From assembly GCA_947623455.1 (NCBI GenBank), contig OX392527.1:30434201-30498200 (forward strand): DNA of 64,000 nucleotides, in the 5' to 3' direction. The notes beneath the pieces are model-generated. The model ran no database searches and was not told the DNA's origin. It saw nothing but the letters and a program-made list of their open reading frames with translations. The position numbers were made by a program, and so were the translations under genes. Below, piece by piece: positions 1 through 12,100 of this stretch; the stretch's first letter is position 1, and each line of letters begins with the position of its first letter. Origin of the DNA: Mimachlamys varia (Eukaryota; Mollusca; Bivalvia; Pectinida; Pectinidae).

Positions 1-215
1 GGTAATACAGATAATATAATGACAGGTAATACAGGTAATATGATGACAGGTAATACAGGTAATATAATGACAGGTAATACAGATAATATAATGACAGGTA
101 ATTAGGTAATATAATGACAGGTAATAAATTAATAGAATGACAGGTTATATAATCATAGGTAATACAGGTAATATAATCACAGTTTACACAGGTAATATAA
201 TCACGGGTAACATAC
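1..215. repeat. AT-rich tandem repeat at left edge
   Basis: Short units built from CAGGTAATACAGGTAATATAATGA-type words (two alternating blocks of about 11 and 15 bases) run from the window edge to about 215 and then decay. It lies in the intron that follows the last visible exon of the TRPA1-like gene, so it may continue off the edge towards the next exon. Nothing coding is seen in it. Confidence 0.85.
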
Positions 216-446
216 CACTAGGGAATGCACATCTAAACCAGACACAAGTAAATCAGCCCAATACCTGTACATACGATACATAGACATGTACACTTACACT
301 AGCAGATGACAAACAGTTAAATCATGGTCAGTAGACAACCACTGTAGCTGATGATAATTTCAGGTTAATGAGAATTTTACACTTACAAATACAGATTATA
401 ATAATTATTAACAATGCAATCCTGCATCAGTCTGACATTAAAGCCC

Positions 447-1247
447 CAGTCACACCGGACCTACGACCAGGTTACGACCTAGTTGCGACCGAAGAAAATC
501 GGAATCGCAGGGAAATCGTAGCATGAGTGCACGACTAGTCGCAGCGGTCGTGGGTGATCGCACGCGCAAAATCAGTCGCAGCAAGGTCGATGGTCATGTT
601 CAAAACTTCTGACCTGCGATTCTAAATCGCAAGTGGTCGCAGAATGGTCGTACCACCAGTCGCACATGAACGCAGGACCAGTCGTGCGTGATCGCGGGCC
701 AAGTAGTTGCAAATTGGTCGTGCTACTGGTCGTGCCACTCTACGATTGGTGGTACCACCGATCGTTCGATCTCACAATTGGTCGTACGATCAGTCACGAC
801 CTGTCCCACGACCACTGCTACGATTTCTCTGCGATTCCGATTTTCTTCGGTCGCAACTAGGTCGTAACCTGGTCGTAGGTCCGGTGTGACTGTGAGCAGT
901 CGCTGGTTGCCATGACTGATCGTGCGAGCAATCGCAGGTTGCCACGACTGATCGTGCGAGCAGTCGCAGGTTGCCACGACTGATCGTGCGATTGGTCACT
1001 GGTCGCACCACTCATCGCACGATTGCCTACGATTGCCTACAATTGATCTTGCGATCAATCTTCTCCAATCGTAAGTCATTGCGCGACCAAGCGCACCACC
1101 AATCGTACGATGACCTACCACCAGTCGTAGGACCAATCGCAGTATGCGATCGCGAATAGATATCGCAACAAACATTGCCGATCGGTCGTAACTCGGCCAA
1201 ATCGCCCCCAATCGCACGATTTAGAAATCGTACGATCTGGTGTGACT
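447..1247. mobile_element. Foldback (terminal-inverted-repeat) element, non-autonomous
   Basis: The left end CAGTCACACCGGACCTACG (447) is repeated inverted at 816-892, giving two 77-bp arms (447-523 and 816-892) with about one mismatch. A third, weaker inverted end (TCTGGTGTGACT) lies at 1236-1247, so a larger element may contain the inner hairpin. Between 893 and 1000 there are about three tandem copies of a 34-bp unit (TGATCGTGCGAGCAATCGCA). There is no transposase frame. The GC-rich base composition with many TCGTGCGATC words differs from the surrounding DNA. No clear target-site duplication was found, so the superfamily is unassigned. The right end is only about 15 bp from the donor site of the neighbouring TRPA1-like exon. 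Confidence 0.8.
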
Positions 1248-1267
1248 ATAGCTTAATGATGACTTAC

Positions 1268-3196
1268 CACTTCATGAGAAGAAGACTTTGTACAAGGGTG
1301 TGGCCCAACAGATCCTCTCTCTTTCTCTCCACCATAGTCTGCCAGCCGAGTACAGTAACCATGACAATTATTGAAAAAAATGAAACTCAAACATATATCA
1401 TTGAAAATATTGGTTCCACTGATATACTTTACCAATATTCTATATAAGTTTTATGTAAAAATCCTTACGTTTTCATATTTATGCTGACACACCAAGTTTT
1501 TTTTGTGATTTCTCATAATTTCCATTGCTTTAATAAAAGCAGGTTTCACTGAACCCATCAAACATCTGTACTTACATTAACAGCGAAGTATCTGATCTGC
1601 TGACAGCTAAGATCACCCGGCCCAGGGTCAAGGAACTTGAAGTCATGTTTTATCTGTAACATGTTGATTATTGTGAAGATCTAACACAGGTTATCAATTT
1701 TAATCACCCATGATAATGTTGAGCAGGTCTGTTTGCGAACTGTTTGTCCGTTTATTTGTATATTATATTCAAATTAATTAAAGGCCATATATACGTACAT
1801 TTCGGTAAAACTTGAAGCGAAAATCAAGCCTAATAACTTTTTATATTTATAGATTTAGTTAAGAGTAACTGATATCAGCGACATTCAAGATGCATTTTTA
1901 CGTTGTTACCGGTACAGCAGCAGTTGAAACTAGGTAGTTGTAAACACTCATCCATTTTGAACTGTCTTGTTGTTTGACCCCACCTAAATTATTTTCCCAA
2001 TTCTTTGAATTTTTCTGTCAAGAGTTTCTTGTGAGTTACCGCTCAGGTTTACTTCGTTTTAGACTTATTTTTGCATGATTATCAACTGAACTTTTTTCAG
2101 AAGTTTTCAGAATCACGACAAATTTCCCGAAGTTACGTATATTGGGCCTTTAAAAGACATATTTTAACGAGGGATACTAATTTCATTACAGTAAGAATGA
2201 CAATAATACATATCGAACATGGCATTGCGAAGTGTATACCAATAATTCAAATATCATTAAACCAATTATATTCACATTAAAAGAATACTTTAATGAGGGA
2301 TGTTAATTTCATTAAAATAAGAATAACAATACTACATATCGTAGATGGCATTGCAAAGTGTAAACCAATGATTAAAATATCATTAGAATATCACTTAAAA
2401 CCAGCAGCTCCCAAATATTACACTGCATACATGCATGTTGTGTTGGTTTAATTTCATATTTGGCTGACATCCATAATTAATCGACAGTGACATATGTACT
2501 AATTCTTTTCACCAGTATATACCGTGACATATGTACTAATTCTTTTCACCAGTATATTTTGTAGATTTATAACTGTTATGTAGTATTCTTGTTTACAACA
2601 ACAAATAGAAAAGATTTAAGCCAATCATATTTCTACACTAACTCACTAGAACATCATACCTCATTTCACTGTGTGACTCAGAAATTATGATCCTCTGTAA
2701 TTACTAGAATTTGTTATTGAGGTTTCTCACTGAATAAAGTTAATTATTCAGTGTGTCATGGAATACAGGTATATACAGTTAACGTTAATAGATATTATAT
2801 GGTCCATTTGATTATTCATGAAATGTTATAATGAAATGGAACTCGGCACTGCAGTCAAATTCAATTAGAAATTCAATTAATTGTATTTAAGCCTTACAGC
2901 CCATCAGTATATGGTGAATGATTAATACAGGTGAGAATACCACTACATGTAGACAGATCAATTGTGCACACTGGAGTATAATCATATATTGACAGCTTAA
3001 CCCATTAGCTTCCAGAATGAATTTACAAACACATGTTTGTTTTTGGTATTCTAAACACGTAGTCTAAGTTCTATAAATTTGAACATATTTTCATTCTAGC
3101 AGTATTTTTTTTAAATGATAACGTTTTATAACTCACAGTGTATTGTAGGTCATCCTTCCGGTGGTCCGAGTATTCCAAGCAATTGTCCATTACCAC
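1268..3196 (-). CDS. TRPA1: TRPA1-like exons 18-20: pre-membrane linker
   Basis: Three small exons missed by simple ORF finding. Exon 18 (3137-3196) reads VVMDNCLEYSDHRKDD; exon 19 (1576-1653) reads IKHDFKFLDPGPGDL and then RYFAVN; exon 20 (1268-1338) reads TMVERKREDLLG and HTLVQSLLLMKW. Lengths 60, 78 and 71 join in phase. They align by eye with human TRPA1 KVLLDFCMLHS, IEYNFKYLQ, LNAMVQNNRIELLNH and EYLLMKW, so the next exon, off the left edge, should start the S1 helix. One cysteine (MDNC) matches human Cys665; the positions of human Cys621 and Cys641 carry Ser and Thr. Confidence 0.85.
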
Positions 3197-6100
3197 CTGG
3201 TCAGTAGAGGTCAAACCAATCAATCCATAATAAGTACATTACAATTTACAATGAACTATTAAAGGTGAACCTTCCTACATTTGAAAATAATACATACTGC
3301 CAAAACATACATAATGTCTCTAATTTGAAATGTCATTGAAGTATATATACAGTACTATATAGCTAGTGCTAATCAATAACCATTTAAGATAGTATGTTTG
3401 ATAAAGGGTGAATTATAAAGCAAACATGAACAAAACATTTTTTTCCATTGATCAGTTGACATATCTAATTCATGCTACATGTATGACTATTGATTCTGTA
3501 GCCGTAATAATTGAAGGAGTGAATCTGACTCCATGTGTCAATGTAACAATTTGGAATGACTTTAGCATGTGTTAGTATAACAATAAGCAATACGCTAGGG
3601 TCGGGTGATGCAGTGGATATTGCACTTGACTTTCACCAAGGCGGCCGGTGTTCGATTCCCCGAAAGGACTTGAACAGGTATGGGGTCACCTGCCCGACCA
3701 CGTGGGTTTTCTCCGAGTACTCCGGTTTCCTCTCATAATATGACCCCTTGCACTAGCATCCAGGCCAACAAGAGTGATTTATATAAGTTGGAAGACTTGT
3801 TTCATAACTGTTGTAAAATAGATAAAGTTTACAACATATATAATAAACTATCAATATGAAAACAGGTTTACCATGGCAGCTTCTGGAACTTTCTCTATTA
3901 GACGTTTCATAGGTGTGTATCCATCCTCATCTCTCATTTCCATGCTGTCCCTCCAGCTGTATACAGATGAGGGTTAATATGGACATGATAGGTTTACTGA
4001 CAGCTTCTATACTACCTACAGTAGTTAAACTTACATAAACATAAACTTATGTATATGCTGATGAAGTATCAAATACATATTCAACAAAAACAGTATCAGT
4101 TATTTGATTTAAATTCTTTCTTAATATTTCCACATTTATCCCCCATAAGTGACTTTGACCATGCTGACCTTGGTGTACACGTGATTGAACATATCAAAGT
4201 AGACATGGCGTATACATCAGTCCTCACTTTTACATGCCATATGATATTATTTTAGTCATCACCTGTATCTGACATGACATTATTTTGGCACTCACCTATA
4301 CATGACCTATATAATTTTTGTTCCCATCTATTATCACATATGACATTTTTTCAGTCCTTGCCTTCATATGACATTTTTTCAGTCCCCATTTCTATATGAC
4401 GTACATTGTTAGACCAATATTTTGGTCCTCACATACATATGACACATGACACTATTTCAGTCCACACCTATACCTAACTGATGGCATTATTTAGATCCTC
4501 ACCTATACATAACATATATGACATTATTACGATCCTCACCTAGAGTGTTTCAACATCTCTATGACAACGTCTGTGTATTTGTTTTCTATAGCAGCGTCCA
4601 GAGGTGTCTTGCCGTAGCTGTTCCTGCACGTGACCTTAGCGTTACGGGACAACAACAGTTTGGCAGTGTCTGCATGTCCGTGATACGCGGCTATATGGAG
4701 AGGTGTGTTCTGTGTGGTAAAAAGAATGTTTTTGTTATTTCAGATTAATTGGTACAGATTCGCTGATCATGTGTAATGGGCACCACCATATGCTTCACAA
4801 GATAGGTTTTAATTACATGGCATTGACCTTGACATGGATATTCATTTTGACCTTGTTAATAATTTACCTTGACTTTATTTGTAACTTGCCTTAACCTTGC
4901 CACTGATTAAAACTTTGACTGATTTACCTAGATCTTATCTTATTTATGACCTGACCTTGTCTGTAACTGGCCTCGACCTTGCCACTGATTTACCTTGACC
5001 TTGTCACTGATTTACGTTGACCTTGTCTGTAACTTGCCTGACCTAGCCATTGATTAAAACTCTGACTGATTAACATAGATCTTATCTGTTACTGGCCTTG
5101 ACCTGACCTTGCCTGTAACTTGCTTTGACATTGTCCACTGATTTACTATGACCTTGTCACTGATTTTACTTGACCTTGTTGTCTGTAACTGGGCTTTACC
5201 TTGTAACTCATTTACATCGACATTGTCTGTAACTAGGCTTGACCTTGTCACATATTTACCTTGACTTTGTCACTGTGATTAATTTCAGCATAGTTCTCAA
5301 GCAGGAGCCTGACCAGCTTGGTGTGTCCAGCAGCTGTAGCCAGCATGGTAGCAGTTCTATATTCTTCATCCCTGTAACAAACCATGATTAATATTAAACT
5401 ACACACAATAAGGCCATTTCAAAATTAAACCAGATAAGACCTCGTGCTTTATGGCTGCATGACACTCATACAATATTGACCACCTTACATTTTTATCTCC
5501 TTGCAGTTAAACATTTCACATGTAAATGATCTGTATCGCCCAGTTTATGATTAATTAGAGGTGTGTTTAACCACTGTTTACTGAGTAGTGTGTCTACCTA
5601 CTTCATAGACAGATCAGCTCCGTGGAACAGGAGAGCCTGGGCCGTGTTGTAGTTTCCTGTCTCCGCCGCCACCATGATGGGAGTTTTACCATCACTGTCT
5701 GTGTCATTGAGCTCTGTTTGACTAGCCTGCATCAGGATGTCAATTACCTTGGAGTTGCTGAACCTAGAACAGAGAGACCTATACTTTCTCAGCAGCTATA
5801 TGTAATGGTGTTTAGGGGAAATCTAGAGCTATATATAATGGTGTTTATGGGAAATCTAGAGCTATATGTAATGGTCTTTAGGGAAGAGCTATACTTACTC
5901 AGCAGCTATATGTAATGGTGTTTTCCCATCCTGATCCCTGGCGTCCAACCTACATTTGTACTTCAGAAGTGCGTTTAGTATCTGTTAAAACACAAGTAGA
6001 GGATTAATTCAAATGTATTAAAATTATTCACGTTTTTGTATAAACTTGCACCTTTGTCTAAGCTCTAAACATGTGACTACAGATCATGTAAAGTTTAGAA

Positions 6101-9100
6101 ACTGTTTTATCAAGATGAATATAGCTTTGATAATTCATTGTTCTTAATACCCTGACCCCTACCCTGACCCCTATCCCTACCCCGGCCTTCCCTCCGACCC
6201 TTTTCCCTACCCCCACCCCTTTCCCTACCCCCACCTCTAGCCTGTTCCCCATCCCAACCACCTACCCTTTCCCTACCCCTACCCTTGCCCCTATCCCCAC
6301 CCCTTACCTACTCCCACCACTATCCCAACCCCCTTTACTACCCCCAACCCTATTCCGACACCCATCCCTATTCCGACCCCCAACCCTATCCCATCCCTAC
6401 ATCCACCCTTATCCCAACCCCTTTCCCTTCATCCTCCCCCTATTCCTACCCCAATCCCTACCCCTATCCCCACCCCATACCTACCCCCACCCCTATCCCA
6501 ACTCTTTTACTACCCCCAACCATATCCCGACCTTCATCCCTACCCCAACCCTATCCCGACCTTCATCCCTACCCCAACCTCTAGCCCGACCCCTTTCCTT
6601 ATCATCACCCCCACACTTAACATCCCCACTTACCAACAAACTACTTACCGACATGTCCCCCAATCTGGCAGCATAGTGGAGAGCTGTCTGGTCCCTCTGA
6701 TCCAAACATTCCATAACGGAAGAGCAGCCATTCTGGAAGGAAGTACATTCTGATATAACTAAATAGCGGAGTGAGAATGATCTCATTACTGTATTAACCG
6801 TAATACGCACACAGAGCGCCTATAAAATGGTTTCAAATGGGGTGCTTCATAGGATTATAAAACTAGTTTTTCTAGTCACTGGAGCAAGATGTTTTGATAT
6901 AAATTTTTCTGGCAAAACTGCATAATCCATGGCCATGGATTATGTAATTTTGCAGTTAAACTCCTTTCTTGTCTTTCTAACTGAATACTAGTATTACGTT
7001 AAGTTGTTTCTATAAAACTGACATCTTCCTAGTACCAAATGAGGTATAAGAAAAGAGGATTTTGTAGTAATCATACTTACATCTACTGATATCGGCCATA
7101 TAAGTACTTCATTATTGACTTAGGACTTCATATGATGTTTGCCATACACCATACATACATACAAAAGTACAGAAGACTCTAGTATACCATGGCCATACTT
7201 GTTTTCTGACATTAAGGTGTTGTATAAGCCATTACACTATTGGCTGCAGTACAGGGGTGATACATACCTCCAGTAGTTGGATGATTATCTCAGAGTGGCC
7301 GTTCTGTACAGCTATGTGGACGGCAGTTCTGCACGTCTGGTCCACCTCATCAATCTTGGCGCCATTTCTAAGCAGGAAGTTGGCTGTCTGGACGTGACCT
7401 TTCCAGCATGACAACATCAAGGGGGTCATTTGGTCGTCACTCTTCACATTGATATCTCCTCCCTATACAACCAGTGTAAAAGTCACATGTATAGACAGGG
7501 ATGAGGATAAACTGTACACTCATTTCAGACTTACTTTACCAATACCTTCCGTCAGGTGTACAACAGGGACCAACCAAAAGTACTATGATATTGCTCACCT
7601 GTTAAAAGCATAGAGTAATGGTTCATTTGATGCAAACAACAAGGTGGAATGTTTCAACTTGTAATATATTGACTATAAGCAGGAAATAAGTGTTTTATGG
7701 CCTGATATGTAGTGATTTTATGTCAGAGCCTGAAATATTTTTCAAATTCATATTTTTGATAAAAAAAAAATAAATTGATTTAACACGCATTCAAACAACT
7801 TATTGTTGGTATTCTTGTCTTGTTCATGAAGTACTTAACAGTTTTTTCACGTTGTAAAATCAGGAAATACATTGTAATTAGATTTATTCCTCTTGATATT
7901 AGTTGCAAGATGTTCAAATTTTCTGTCCATTGGGAATTCTTATCTTGTTCATAAGCAACACTTACCTTGTTTATTAAACTTGTTCATTAAATGAGGAAAT
8001 CTTACCTTGGTCATGACGAGCTACTACCTTGTTCATGGCATGAGGAACGCCTACTTGTTCATGACGAGCTATTACCTTGTTCATGACATGAGGAACTCTT
8101 ACCTTGTTCATGACGAGCTATTACCTTGTTCATGATATGAGGAACACTTACCTTGTTCATGACATGATGAACTCTTACCTTGTTCATGACGAGCTATTAC
8201 CTTGTTCATGACATGGCGAGCTATTATCTTGTTCATGACATGAGGAACTATTACCTTGTTCATGACATGAGGAACTCTTACCTTGTTTATGAGGAACTCT
8301 TACCTTATTCATGAGAAGCTCCACAATCTGATACCTATTGTACATTGCAGCTCTAAAACAAAGTAAACACTGTCTTTATATCAGCTGTGAAGTAAAATGT
8401 TTAGTTGTGTGACAGATTTTGATTGTACAGAAAAAAAAACAGAAAATACCAAAGCGTCAACAAAACCATAATCCGAACACAAAACGATTAAACTAGAGGC
8501 AAAATTGGAACAAAAGAAAGATTTACACGGAGACCCTCGTAAAAGCACAAGAGAATAAGACAATGTGTTCTGGAAGAGTAAGCGTTTTCTGTTTCATCGA
8601 CGACACCCGGAATATAACAACCAAGCTTTGCGCAAGGAGAGACTTCCTTTTATCTCAAATGGGTGAGTAGCAGTCTGCATAGAAACTTGGGCTGTTGCTT
8701 TGATTGTGTATCGTGTATGCTGACACCACAGTTTAATAAACACAAGGGGTTGAACATTGCAAAATCTTTACCTCCTTGTACAGTATACCCTTTTTGACTT
8801 GTTCAAGACACCTGTACAATATACTTGTACCACATGTATAATATACCTGTATTTACCTGTGTATGGCTGTCATGTGTTCCTTGTCTCTCCTACTTATGAC
8901 GGCCTTGTATGTCAGTAGAAGTTCAGCAATGGGTACATTGCCGTTAACAGCAGCCATATGTAACGGTGCCGAATGGGAACCCTACAACATCACATACATA
9001 TAGTTACATTCCCTACATACGGACATGTTGATGAACCGTTTAGATATCGAAGTACTTGTAAACAAAGCACATTTGATATATATTGACTCAAAATCAACTC

Positions 9101-12100
9101 TACCCAAACCAGTATTTCAGAGTCGTTTTTTTCCATCTCTGACATAAGACATACATTTACATTTTGTACTTAACAAAAAAAGAAAGGATATCAAGTTACT
9201 TTGCCGTGCACCAAATGTTTGTTGTTTTCTTTTACTAAATTCAGCTGGTGTGAAATTCAAAGATTGACCCAGAGAACAAAACAGTTTCATTTACATAACT
9301 TGATTAAGCTTAATTCCGTACGAAATACCGCGAAAGATGGGCAAATAGTTGTTGACATGATCCAAGACGCCATAACGCAACGCGAGGTTACATTGCAAGA
9401 TGGCAATGTTTAATGCAACCGACCGTCCAAGAAGCGGCCGACCACGAGCTTAATACTACAGCATAACTTTCATAAATAGTCAGACCATCCGTAGTTAGCT
9501 GACATCCTTCTGAATCATTTGACCCCTCTTTTACCATATTGCACTGCTTCCTGATATACAAATCTTGATAACCTTTCTTTATTTGTTAGGTATATACGCA
9601 TGCGATATTCTTATATGATTTGATGGTCCTATTTTCATTATATTTACCCCGATTTTACCGACAGAGCCTAAAAACCACCAGTTTTAGATAGGGTCATCAC
9701 AAAACATCATGCATGAGGGTTGGATGATACTACATGTATATGTAATGGAAGAAGTGCCCTCAGGATCTGTAGCAGACTTGGAGGTCTGTGATTTCAAACA
9801 GTGGCTATCAGACATGAACATGTGCATTACAACTGTCCTCCAATCAAAATGATTGGATTGGTGCCGACGTCATTGATTTGTACCATCAAGTGGGATGTTA
9901 CAGACTTGTAATATAATATCAAATGTGATGCCATAGACTTGTACTATCATGTGATCAGATAGATATGAAGGATTGTACTTAAGTGCTCTTTTTAAATATC
10001 GTGGTTATAAACTCCACAATTCCCTTCGTATAGGTTGTGTACATTCATTATTGTCGTGTGCATGAAGGGAAACAGACAATTTTGATTGATATGAATTGAA
10101 GTCTTCTATAAGGTATTGACTTTAAAGAGAAAAATAATCTGGATCAGAACCAGGTCTTTGCTTCCTTCAAAGTTGTGTCTTAGACATTTCATCTTTGCAC
10201 TTAGGATATGGTCTGTAGAAACTTATCTAAATTTTCTTTTCTTATCTTCCAATACAATTCAATATTATTTATACACTGTTAGATACAAAACACGAAAACC
10301 AAAAAAGCAAGCAAAAATTGAATGCAACAAATGGCACAATACAATGGTTACGAGTCAATTAGTTTACGATACATAACACATGCTTTACACTTACCTCAAT
10401 CTGTGCAATGCAAGAGGCAATAGTAATAAGTTTTTTATATGAATACATACAAGCTATGATGTATAGAAAAATGTCACGTTTAATCTGTTTAAATGAAAAA
10501 AGTCAAACCATTATTACAATTAAGAGAAAGTCAAAGGAAAGGTACCGAGGACTACACAGGTACATCTGGCCTCTTCTAATTTGTTCAAGAAGATAAGGGT
10601 TGACTAATCTTAAGGATATCAGATTAAGATAGGAAGAAAAATTATCTCGAAAAATTTCTTTCACAAAATGTAAAAAAAACCCCAAAAAACAATGACTAAT
10701 AAAATATAACTGGAACAAAGTATTTGCTTAGAAGTTTTTTTGTGTATGATCTACATAATGAAGTTGTCTTGCAGAAACAAACCGAACATACACAGGTACA
10801 TGTACTATGTAAATGTGGTTGCTCAGTAAAGCCATGAAAATGTACAGAATTAAGTACTGGAAAGACACAGGCCGACCCAGCACCAACAAAACTAGTATCA
10901 TTATAATCAGAAAATATGTGACTTGTCAAGGATTGATTACTACAGTTATCCTTACGATAAGACTTTAATATTGATGAATAATACGCCTGCTAGCATCATT
11001 GAATGGACCGATATAGTATGTCACATATCTAAACGTAATGATGTTGGGCTTGTGTGTGACGTGTATGTGAAACCAAGCTTCGTATTAATGATTTCAAAAA
11101 TATTTATACGAGATTTTGATATTTTCTTAAAGTTAAAGTCAGCATTGCGCGGAAATTACTGAAATGTTAATAATCATTGAAATATTCTGACGGTTATCTT
11201 GATTTTTAACATTCATTTTATCTTCATTAAATGCCTCGCAAATGATGTGTTATAATCAGTTCTTGGTAGAATGATATCAGGAACAATTGTTTTTAATATT
11301 TCATGAAATTTGGTTAAAAACATTGACCAGAGACGCATGGACAAGACAATTTTGACCTTGAATATCTAACCTTGCGGGTACCGTAAAAATTGTAACTCCT
11401 GCTCCTATTGCAGTATTCGTAAGAGGCGACTAAATATCGAATCTAATCTTCCTCTTCTTTCTGATCAACTTTCTCTTTCCTAATGTCTCCCTCGACCCTA
11501 CCTGATTTTTGGTTTTTAGTTCGCCCCCATGAGTAAGGCTTTTGGGCTCAGTTTCATGGCCAGGACTTAAAAGTCTCATAAAATGGTAACCACAATGTAC
11601 TTGGGAGTGGAACGACAGGTTCCCGCGTTGTCAGTATAATGTGACCGGATGAGGGTGTTCTTCTTGGGGCCTTCGGCAGTATACTTCAGTGTGGTAGCAC
11701 TTGGAATCGGGAAAAAGATCCGGACTTTCGCAAGAAGGATTAGACAAACATGATACAGCCTCCCAAATACACACATAACACTTAGCGCTCACATTGTATA
11801 CACCGGGAGACTGTTCTTAAATCACCTTTGCTGATAATAAGACGTAACATGAATTTGCAATCTGACCTTGAACTAAAAATGGTTCATAAGCTTTAACAAG
11901 AACAACCACGCAAGTTAAAGAACTACGGTTGGAAACTTTTGTTAGGGACCAGCAAAACGCCAATTTTGAAGTTTCCTCATCAACATATGCTATAATGTGA
12001 CCTTGATTGAACACATGGCTTTGACCTACCTTCGAGCTTGCATAAAGGTAACATGTAGACAAATGGACAGACGGAAAGATAGGATTATGCCAATAAAGTC

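Noticed and set aside
6285..6584. Pro/Tyr-rich 99-codon frame and the minus-strand Gly/Val frame at 6058-6261
   Set aside because: Compositional frames in the C-rich tandem repeat of intron 12.
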